Origin: Candidatus Thorarchaeota archaeon MP11T_1 | Lineage (GTDB): Archaea > Asgardarchaeota > Thorarchaeia > Thorarchaeales > Thorarchaeaceae | Length of the DNA: 17,975 nucleotides | Assembly: GCA_002825515.1 (NCBI GenBank) | Contig: PJET01000045.1 | Coordinates: 1-17,975 of the forward strand | Reading direction: 5' to 3' | Shown here: positions 1 through 7,193 of the stretch, piece by piece | Position numbering within the stretch: the first letter of the stretch is position 1 | Layout of the letters: each line of letters opens with the position of its first letter | Position numbers and translations under genes: made by a program | Notes under the pieces: generated by a model | What the model was told of the DNA's origin: nothing | Databases searched by the model: none | Seen by the model: the letters and a program-made list of their open reading frames with translations, nothing else

Positions 1-3000
1 TTGTTCATTGGATGAGTGAAGTATGCTGTGACTTCTTCGTAATCGTCAAGGCCATCTGAGTCACTATCTGGGTTGGTTGGGTCTGAGTATGGGGTCACGA
101 AGAGTTCCTGATAGTCACTCAATCCGTCGAAGTCTCCGTCATCTTCTAGTGGGTCAGTAGCAATGCCCAGTGGGTTCACAGCCCAGACCTCATCATAGTC
201 ACTGATGCCGTCCTCATCGCTGTCCTCAACCAGCGGGTCAGTATTATAGACCATTACTTCCTCAAAGTCACTAAGCCCATCTAGGTCACTGTCTGGCTCC
301 AATGGATCAGTATGATAGAGAAGGTATTCCTCTCCATCAGTCAACATGTCAAAGTCGCTGTCTGTGCCATTGATGAGTGTGCCCAAAGTAATCTCAAGAC
401 CATCAATGAGATCATCATTGTCAAAATCAGGGTCGTTGGGGAGTGTGAAGTAGACCCTGAGCTCATCCCAATTGGAGAGTCCGTCGGAGTCACTATCATA
501 GTCTCTGTCCAATGTGACACCGTAGGTCGTGTTGGTTGTAGGATCTGTGTTTGTCAGGATAACTTCCTCATAATCAGTGAGCCAATCTAAGTCGGTGTCA
601 TTAGAGTCAGGCATGGTCCCCCATGTGTTGACCTCAGGACCATCTTCTAGACCATCGAAATCACTGTCTTTATTGAGTGGGTCAGTCCCCCAGTCCTCAA
701 CCTCTTCGTTGTCATAGAGCCCGTCACGGTCGCTATCTCTGTGTCTTGGGTCAGTTCCATAGATCTTGCACTCTTCCCCATTTGACAGTGTATCACCGTC
801 TTCATCGTCGTTGTAATCGGATATGCCATTATCGTTACTATCTGGATCTCTGGGATCAGTCTTGGTCAGGACACACTCCCAGTAGTTCGTGAGAAGGTCT
901 CTATCCTCATCATCAGCACCATCCGACTTGCCATTAGAATCGGTATCATAGACTCGTGGGTCTGTTCTTGTGAGTCGGATTTCCTGCGCATTAGTCAGGA
1001 GGTCGCCATCAATGTCCCAATCTGCATCTGATACTGTGGTTCCCTGAGTGCTGTAGAGCGTTGGATCTGTGTTCGTTCTATTGACTTCTTCAAAGTCTGT
1101 GAGTGTGTCTTTATCGGTGTCGCTCACACGCGGGTTTGTATAGACCCATCTACTGCTGATGACACCGCTGATATTGAACGTCATGTAGAAGCCGTTTATC
1201 TCCTGCCCATCGAGAAGTTTGTCACTGTCTGTGTCCTCTCGCAGAGGTGATGTGTTGTAGATGTTCAGCTCATCACCGTCTCCAATGGAATCACCATCTG
1301 TATCAAATAACAGTGGGTTTGTTTCGAACACCTTAATCTCATCGTAATCTGAAAGGTTGTCTGAATCTGTGTCTGTACTGTTCAAGAGGGTGTGCCATGT
1401 GAGTGCCTCTTCTGAGTCTTCTAGACCATCATTATCACTATCTCTGTCATTCGGATTACTTGACCAGTAGAACAGCTCGTCCCAGTCTCCGAGACCATCA
1501 TCGTCGCTATCGAATTTGGTGGGTGATGTTTCCCAGACAAAAATCTCATCATAATCACTGAGAAAGTCTAGGTCAGTGTCAATCATTGTGCAGTTGGTCT
1601 CGTAGAGGTAAATCTCATCGTGGTTGTTGAGTCCATCTGCGTCTTGGTCATCTAGGTCATCAGGAATCGTATCTCCATCAGTATCAAGCTTAAGCGGGTC
1701 AGTATGACTGTTGAACAGCTCGTCGGCATCTGCGATATTATCTGAATCCGTGTCATCTTTAACCGGTGAAGTGCCATAGATGTTCACTTCATCTCCATCA
1801 CTAATGGTGTCGAAGTCTGTGTCCCAGTTCTCCCAGTCTGTTCCATTCTCTAGTTCTTCAGAGTCATTGAGTCCATCTTGGTCCTTGTCTGCTTCGGTTG
1901 GATCTGTATTATAGAGAATCCATTCTTCCCAATCTGAAAGCGTATCGCCATCTGTATCATTGAGTAATGGGTCTGTACCAATGTCTAATTCCAGTTTATC
2001 GCTAAGTAAGTCACCATCAGTATCAATTGAGTTGGGGTTGGTTCCGTACGTGTTCCATTCATCACCATCGGACAAGGTATCACCATCACTGTCCCACGAT
2101 GTTGGTGAGGTCAGTGAGAAGTACACCTCAAAGTAATCATCAAGTGCATCAGAATCGCTATCTGTGCCGCTTGGGTCTGTGTGATAGATCCAGTACTCAA
2201 CATAATCGCTAAGCTGGTCATTATCGCTATCTTGGTCGGTGGGTGATGTGCCTGACACATATACCTCAAAACCATCTTTTAACCCATCCAGATCGGTGTC
2301 TGGAGCTGTGGCGTTTGAGTGGTAGCCATATATCTCTAGTGCGTTGGACAGACCGTCAGCATCATGGTCAAGTTGTCCATCAAGTGTGCCATTTCCATAG
2401 GTGGATGGTAGTAATGGATTAGTTCCTAGAAGTTCAATCTCAACATAGTCGTCTAGTTGATCTCCATCTGTGTCTTGTATGTTGATGTTTGTCCCATAGA
2501 ACAACTCATCATCATCTCGAAGTCCGTCCCCATCAGTATCACTAGAAAGCGGGTCAGAGAAGTAGACGAGTATCTCATACCCATCCCCTATATTGTCGTT
2601 ATCACTATCAAAATCTCCTGGATCTGTTTCGTAAACATCGACCTCGTCGCCATTAGTCAGTAGATCATTATCACTGTCAATCTGATAGTCTGTGTGTGTG
2701 GCATTGTACCACATGTTGTTCGGATTGGTGTGGGTAAGCTCGACCTCGATATAATCTGAAAGTAGGTCTGAGTCAGAGTCTGAATTTAGAGGATTGGTCC
2801 CATAATCATTCACTTCTTCTCCATCTAAGAGTTCATCTCCGTCAGTATCCTCCTTTAGCGGGTTGGTGCCATAGAGGTACTCTTCACCATCTTCTAATCC
2901 ATCAGAATCACTATCGGCTTCAAACGGTGAGGTCTCGCCAGCATTCACAACGCCATTCGCATTGACATCCTCTCCGCGTTCTCCCAAGAGTGGTTCGTAA

Positions 3001-4996
3001 ATTCCATTGTGGTTTGCATCGTTCCAACCATCATACAAACCATCACCATCACTATCAGGGTTTGTGGCATTGAGACCTACATCAATCTCAAGCCCATCTC
3101 GGAGTCGATCTCCATCTGTATCCCACAGGGTGACGTTGGTATCATAGGTCCTCAGTTCCTCAAGGTTCGTGAGACCATCGTTATCTTGGTCATCCTGTCC
3201 ATCGAGAATTCCGTCATCGTCATCGTCGCTGTCTGTGGGGTCGGTGAAGGTGTAGAGCACTTCTTCTCCATCAGTCAGCTGATCTGAATCAGTATCCGCC
3301 ACTAGTGGGTCGCAGTCATTGAGGAACTCCTCTAAATTGTTCAGTTCGTCATTATCTGGGTCTTCCTCCCAGTCGAATGTTCCGTTATCATTTGTGTCAT
3401 TGTATAATGGGTCTGTCCCTGTCATCTCGACCTCGAACCAGTTGGGGAGGAGGTCTGCATCTTCATCGTCATTATAGTCGGAGATAAGGTCATCATCTGT
3501 GTCTACATCATTAAACAGCGTATGCGTAATGTATAGCTCTATCCCATTACTTAATCCATCACCGTCGAAATCTTCGTCATAATCCGAAACCCCATTATCG
3601 TTTGTGTCCTCATCGTTAGGATTGGTCCCCAGAATATTCCACTCATCTCCGTCTTTCACTTTATCTTCATCACTGTCTGGATTTCTTGGAAGCGTGAAAG
3701 TCACATACAACTCGTCGTAGTTATTCAATCCGTCCAAATCACTATCTTCGAGGTCATCGGTAAGTGGCAACCCTCCCGAGTCCACAAGCGTCGGATTAGT
3801 ACGAGTCAAGTAAATCTCTTGGTAGTTAGTCAATCGGTCTCCGTCAAAGTCCCAGTTTCCATCCAAAGTCACTGCATCAAAAGTGTATGGATTTGTTGGG
3901 TCCCAACCATTAGCAAGGTATTTCACCTCATCAGGGTCTCGAAGCAAGTCGAAGTCTGTGTCAACAAGAGTGGCGTTTGTTCCATAGGTGAGGACTTCAA
4001 GCCCATCTCCTAACGTATCTCCATCTGTGTCACTATTTGTCACGTTTGTGTGCCAGACATAGCATTCTGCAAAGTCATCAAGATTGTCAAGGTCTGTGTC
4101 AGCTGAGTTCGGGTCTGAGCCCCAGAAATTGACCTCTAGTCCATCCTCAATATTATCAGAGTCAGTGTCATTATTCAGGGGATCCGTGAAGTAGGTATTG
4201 ACCTCGTCTCCATCATTCAAGTTGTCATCGTCACTATCACTATCCAAGACTCCAGTACCATAGACAACATATTCATCGTAGTCCGAAAGACCATCCTCAT
4301 CTCCATCGGCTTTGAGTGGGTCTGAATGAACAATCACCACTTCCTCATAATCAGTCAATGAATCTCCATCTGTGTCTTCATTGAGTGGTGAGGTCTTGCT
4401 CGTCTTCACTTCATACCCGTCATTCAAGAGGTCATCATCGCTATCAGGATCATAGACTCCTGTACCAAGTTGTATCTCTTTCCAGTTTGCTAAGTTGTCT
4501 GCATCTTGGTCATCATAATAATCTGAGATTAGGTCTCCATCCGTATCCACATCATTAGGATCTGTCTTTGTTATACGCACTTCTTGGATGTTGGTGAGAC
4601 CATCACCATCATTATCATCCTGTGCATCATTGATATCATCGGAATCACTGTCTGGGTCAGTTGGGAGTGTTAGAGTGACATTATTTTCTTCATAATCAGT
4701 AAGCGAGTCCGAATCTGTGTCCGCTTGATTCGGATTTGTACCGAGGTAAACCTCCTGCCAATCAGTGAGTTTATCGGAATCTGTGTCTGCAGAATTGGGA
4801 TTTGTTCCGTGTGTAATTACCTCAGCAAAGTCAGATAGCTTATCATTGTCCGAGTCGGCTTTGAGCGGGTCTGTGCCATATGTAAGTACTTCTTGCCCAT
4901 CGTTTAGATTATCGTTGTCGCTATCGGAGTCATCGTAGAACGTACCCTCCATGATAATCTCACGAGCATCAGCCAGGCCATCCTTGTCAAGATCCC
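1..4996 (-). repeat. Tandem TSP3-like repeat array (protein-level repeat)
   Basis: Reading the minus strand, about 60 consecutive units of mostly 22-24 residues follow the pattern D(T/S)D.D.L.D..E.....(G/H)T.P. Examples are DTDSDKLTDWQEVYLGTNPN and DSDLDGLSDFEEVMVYNTDP. About ten units are longer, about 35 residues, because they contain a second acidic loop of the type DD.D.D.L.N..E. The repeats are diverged at DNA level, so this is an old protein repeat and not a recent DNA duplication. The array continues beyond the left edge. Confidence 0.9.
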
Positions 4997-6197
4997 TGCC
5001 ATATACTGACACGCCACCTACGTTCGTACCAAAGGCATATTCCTCCCCACCGAAGTTATCAAGGTCTCCGATACTCAAAGCACCCGTGAATCCATTAGCA
5101 GTGAACTGGTTCACACGCCAACCAGTGGTGTTGTATGTCGTGAGTGTATTAGGAGTACCAACGAGGACCTGTGCATTTACAGTGGCTCCGATGTTGGGGA
5201 ATCGAATGTCATTGGGTTGTCCACCCATGGTCTTGTTCCAAGACAGTACGCCAGCTGATGTATATACTCGTAGTTGGTTTGATGCAGTGCCTAGAGCGAA
5301 CTCATGTCTTCCTCCAGTCACAAGGTCTCCGACTCTAAGGGCCGATATGCTACTCTCAACCTCGAGCTTGAATGCAAGGGCTCCAGTATCGTACCAAACA
5401 TTGAGAGTTCCATTGCTGTTTCCATAGAGCACATCCCAGTTCCCTGCCGTGGTGATATCTCCCATTGCTATAACTCTGATATCTGTCGCGCTTGTCTTTT
5501 CGAACACCATAATGCCAGTGTCCTGCAAGAGGGTGAACCGCTTCCCTTCAGAGGCCACAACAAACTCAGTCCGAGTGTCTGCATCAATATCCGCACCAGC
5601 GATCAGACGAACCCTGCCATTACTCAGATAGCTCCAGAGTGGAGTCGTGTCAATCTCAAAAGCATAGACGTAGAAGTCGTCACAGCCCACAACGACCTCT
5701 TCAAGACCATCACCATCAAGATGACCACCTCCAACAGCATAGACAGGTTCTGGCAACGACATGTTCATCTGAACTGTCTTATCAGCTCCGACCACAAGGA
5801 CACCATAGTCTGTTCCTATGAGTATCTCTTGGCCTGCAGCAGCAGTACCATCCATGGATGCGAGAGCACGTGGTGTCGAGCCAAGCTTCAGTTTCCACAA
5901 GAGTGTGCTATTGTCATCGAAGAGGTACAGAGTACCATTCTGGGTGATGACCGCCACCTCATCTCGCGCATCTGCATCGAAGTCATCAACAACAAGGTCC
6001 ACAACCGGGTTTCCCGTTGTGGTAGACCATACGATGGCCGTGTTGAATGGTGCAATCTCCGCGAGTGAGTGTGGAACCTCTTGAACCTGTGGACTCGTGA
6101 TTGTCACGGGTGTCATACCCGTGTCTGTTGTCTGGAGCTGCAGTCCTGCAAGCGTGCAGACAATCAGTAGGGCTATAATCACATGATAGGTCTTCAT
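1..6197 (-). CDS. Giant secreted surface protein, beta-propeller plus TSP3-like Ca-binding repeats (3' end outside window)
   Basis: The frame is open from the ATG at 6197 to the left edge, giving at least 2065 codons with no stop seen, so the C-terminus is missing. The protein starts with a signal peptide (MKTYHVIIALLIVCTLAG). Residues about 30-400 hold about eight units of some 44 residues with acidic turns such as DLDGDGLEEVVVG, which I read as an FG-GAP/VCBS-like beta-propeller. From about residue 400 to the edge there are roughly 60 units of the form D(T/S)DxDxLxDxxE...TxP, typical of thrombospondin type 3 calcium-binding repeats. The protein is therefore very acidic and likely rod-like and calcium-stabilised on the cell surface. 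N-x-S/T sequons are frequent and cysteines few. The start codon overlaps the stop of the upstream ATPase gene as ATGA, and an AGGAGG lies 9 bases upstream, so translation is probably coupled. The anchoring mode is unknown because the end is not visible. The substrate or partner is also unknown; an adhesin, stalk or S-layer-associated role is inference. Confidence 0.9.
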   Translation of the reverse strand, partial: MKTYHVIIALLIVCTLAGLQLQTTDTGMTPVTITSPQVQEVPHSLAEIAPFNTAIVWSTTTGNPVVDLVVDDFDADARDEVAVITQNGTLYLFDDNSTLLWKLKLGSTPRALASMDGTAAAGQEILIGTDYGVLVVGADKTVQMNMSLPEPVYAVGGGHLDGDGLEEVVVGCDDFYVYAFEIDTTPLWSYLSNGRVRLIAGADIDADTRTEFVVASEGKRFTLLQDTGIMVFEKTSATDIRVIAMGDITTAGNWDVLYGNSNGTLNVWYDTGALAFKLEVESSISALRVGDLVTGGRHEFALGTASNQLRVYTSAGVLSWNKTMGGQPNDIRFPNIGATVNAQVLVGTPNTLTTYNTTGWRVNQFTANGFTGALSIGDLDNFGGEEYAFGTNVGGVSVYGRDLDKDGLADAREIIMEGTFYDDSDSDNDNLNDGQEVLTYGTDPLKADSDNDKLSDFAEVITHGTNPNSADTDSDKLTDWQEVYLGTNPNQADTDSDSLTDYEENNVTLTLPTDPDSDSDDINDAQDDNDGDGLTNIQEVRITKTDPNDVDTDGDLISDYYDDQDADNLANWKEIQLGTGVYDPDSDDDLLNDGYEVKTSKTSPLNEDTDGDSLTDYEEVVIVHSDPLKADGDEDGLSDYDEYVVYGTGVLDSDSDDDNLNDGDEVNTYFTDPLNNDTDSDNIEDGLEVNFWGSDPNSADTDLDNLDDFAECYVWHTNVTNSDTDGDTLGDGLEVLTYGTNATLVDTDFDLLRDPDEVKYLANGWDPTNPYTFDAVTLDGNWDFDGDRLTNYQEIYLTRTNPTLVDSGGLPLTDDLEDSDLDGLNNYDELYVTFTLPRNPDSDEDKVKDGDEWNILGTNPNDEDTNDNGVSDYDEDFDGDGLSNGIELYITHTLFNDVDTDDDLISDYNDDEDADLLPNWFEVEMTGTDPLYNDTNDNGTFDWEEDPDNDELNNLEEFLNDCDPLVADTDSDQLTDGEEVLYTFTDPTDSDDDDDGILDGQDDQDNDGLTNLEELRTYDTNVTLWDTDGDRLRDGLEIDVGLNATNPDSDGDGLYDGWNDANHNGIYEPLLGERGEDVNANGVVNAGETSPFEADSDSDGLEDGEEYLYGTNPLKEDTDGDELLDGEEVNDYGTNPLNSDSDSDLLSDYIEVELTHTNPNNMWYNATHTDYQIDSDNDLLTNGDEVDVYETDPGDFDSDNDNIGDGYEILVYFSDPLSSDTDGDGLRDDDELFYGTNINIQDTDGDQLDDYVEIELLGTNPLLPSTYGNGTLDGQLDHDADGLSNALEIYGYHSNATAPDTDLDGLKDGFEVYVSGTSPTDQDSDNDQLSDYVEYWIYHTDPSGTDSDSDALDDYFEVYFSLTSPTSWDSDGDTLSDGDEWNTYGTNPNSIDTDGDLLSDKLELDIGTDPLLNDTDGDTLSDWEEWILYNTDPTEADKDQDGLNDSEELENGTDWENWDTDFDTISDGDEVNIYGTSPVKDDTDSDNIADADELFNSHTDPLKLDTDGDTIPDDLDDQDADGLNNHDEIYLYETNCTMIDTDLDFLSDYDEIFVWETSPTKFDSDDDGLGDWDELFYWSSNPNDRDSDNDGLEDSEEALTWHTLLNSTDTDSDNLSDYDEIKVFETNPLLFDTDGDSIGDGDELNIYNTSPLREDTDSDKLLDGQEINGFYMTFNISGVISSRWVYTNPRVSDTDKDTLTDFEEVNRTNTDPTLYSTQGTTVSDADWDIDGDLLTNAQEIRLTRTDPRVYDTDSNGKSDGADDEDRDLLTNYWECVLTKTDPRDPDSNDNGISDYNDDEDGDTLSNGEECKIYGTDPRHRDSDRDGLYDNEEVEDWGTDPLNKDSDFDGLEDGPEVNTWGTMPDSNDTDLDWLTDYEEVILTNTDPTTNTTYGVTLDRDYDSDSDGLSNWDELRVYFTLPNDPDFDNDDLIDGLEITLGTLINGTDSDFDMLTDGEEYLLYHTDPLEPDSDLDGLSDFEEVMVYNTDPLVEDSDEDGISDYDEVWAVNPLGIATDPLEDDGDFDGLSDYQELFVTPYSDPTNPDSDSDGLDDYEEVTAYFTHPMN
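5000..6110 (-). repeat. Eight beta-propeller blade repeats (protein-level)
   Basis: In the N-terminal domain of the giant protein, units of 42-46 residues each contain an acidic or glycine turn followed by a strand of the type E(V/I/F)(V/A/L)(V/I/L)G and then a strand such as LYLFD, VYAFE or LRVYT. I count eight such units between the signal peptide and the first TSP3-like repeat. This fits a seven- or eight-bladed propeller. The blade count is by eye. Confidence 0.6.
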
Positions 6198-7192
6198 GGT
6201 GCGGTTCCTCCTAGCTCACTAGGAATATGTTTCCAGGGTTTGACCTGGAAATAATCAAAGAAGTCTGCCTCAACAAGACTGACCTCCTCGAATGGTAGTT
6301 TCATTTCATTTAGTTTCTTGATGATTGGCAGCAGCTGCTGATCCGGATTATCTATGAATAGCTTCATTGCATTCCGGCCAGCTGGTGCAGTGTATTGTAC
6401 TCCTGGGAGTGAATTTATCCGCTTGATGATTTCAGGAGTCAAAGCATGCATAACAACACGTATGCTCTCTCCTCTTCCAGGTAGTGTTGAGATCAATTCC
6501 TCTGGAGTCCCAAACTGACTCACATCTCCTTCTTCTAGCAGGCATACTCGTGTACAGTAATCGACGATCTCAAGGTCATGACTAATAATGACCATTGTTG
6601 TGCCCAGCTCGTAATTTAGCTCCTTCAGGTAGTTCAGGGTTTCATGTCTTAGATGGGCATCTAGCCCAGTGGTTGGTTCATCGAGCAAAAGCACAGGGGG
6701 ATTATGGATCATTCCAAGACAGATTGACACTCTCTTGCGTTCTCCGCCTGAGAGTCTGTCTATTCTTTTTGTGATTAGTTCCTCATCAAAGCCTAGAATT
6801 GTGAGAATATTTCTTGATCGCTCTTCAATCTCCTTTGGTCTGAGACCGAACATCCTTCCGAAGAATTGAGCGTTTTGAAGTGCATTGAAATCATAGTACA
6901 GACTCAGATGTTCAAGTTGAGGAACATAGCCTACGAGAAGACTGATCAGCTTTGCCTTCTTTGTGACATCATATCCGCCAACGAATGCTTTTCCATTAGT
7001 TGGGTCAATTTGTCCAGTGAGTACTCTAAGAACTGTTGTTTTACCAGCCCCTGAGGCTCCAATTATACCAAGGAATTCTCGCTTGTTTGCGAAGAAAGAC
7101 GCTCCTTTCAAGGCGTAGAAATCACCAAACGCCACTTGGAGGTCGATGATGTCAATCTCACGATGAGTTTCTTTGACATCAGATTTTCCCAC
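6194..7192 (-). CDS. ABC transporter ATP-binding protein (second ATPase of the operon)
   Basis: This is a cytoplasmic nucleotide-binding subunit of 332 residues that would power the ABC-2 permease of the operon. All catalytic motifs are intact (numbered from the GTG at 7192): Walker A GASGAGKT at about 45-52, Q-loop GYVPQ near 92, signature LSGGERKR from about 147, Walker B VLLLDEP from about 167 with D-loop TGLD, and the H-loop His in VIISHD near 205. The last 100 residues form a C-terminal accessory domain, as is common in ABC-2 type ATPases. An upstream in-frame GTG at 7201 would give 335 residues, but it overlaps the AGGAGG at 7201-7206. The GTG at 7192 lies 8 bases downstream of that site and is preferred. 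The gene begins 1 base after the stop of the subtilase-like gene and overlaps the giant-protein gene by 4 bases. The transported substrate cannot be read from the sequence. Confidence 0.92.
   Translation of the reverse strand: MGKSDVKETHREIDIIDLQVAFGDFYALKGASFFANKREFLGIIGASGAGKTTVLRVLTGQIDPTNGKAFVGGYDVTKKAKLISLLVGYVPQLEHLSLYYDFNALQNAQFFGRMFGLRPKEIEERSRNILTILGFDEELITKRIDRLSGGERKRVSICLGMIHNPPVLLLDEPTTGLDAHLRHETLNYLKELNYELGTTMVIISHDLEIVDYCTRVCLLEEGDVSQFGTPEELISTLPGRGESIRVVMHALTPEIIKRINSLPGVQYTAPAGRNAMKLFIDNPDQQLLPIIKKLNEMKLPFEEVSLVEADFFDYFQVKPWKHIPSELGGTAP
6207..6212 (-). promoter_or_regulatory. Ribosome binding site of the giant-protein gene
   Basis: AGGAGG on the minus strand lies 9 bases before the ATG at 6197. 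It sits within the last codons of the upstream ATPase gene, so ribosomes ending that gene can restart here. Confidence 0.75.
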
Positions 7193-7193
7193 A

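Noticed and set aside
312..4013. Plus-strand frames of 60-90 residues scattered over the TSP3 region
   Set aside because: They arise as complements of the repeated D.D.D codons, giving monotonous Ile/Val/Ser-rich sequences. The minus frame is continuous through all of them.
1..4996. CRISPR array or DNA satellite suggested by regularly recurring short motifs such as ccatc and gtcatc
   Set aside because: The periodicity is that of protein repeats of about 69-72 bases with variable units. There are no identical direct repeats with unique spacers, and the frame is open throughout.
1..4996. Dockerin or RTX-type calcium repeats
   Set aside because: RTX nonapeptides (GGxGxDxxx) are absent. Most loops lack the paired helices of dockerins, while the D.D.D.L.D..E...T.P pattern fits TSP3-like repeats. 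Only the unit near 2926-3060 looks dockerin or EF-hand-like.
4951..6068. Long plus-strand frames of 158 and 254 residues (4951-5427 and 5304-6068)
   Set aside because: They are antisense to the beta-propeller part of the giant protein. The minus frame has a signal peptide, regular blade repeats and an SD site, whereas the plus frames are Ser/His/Cys-rich with no family features.
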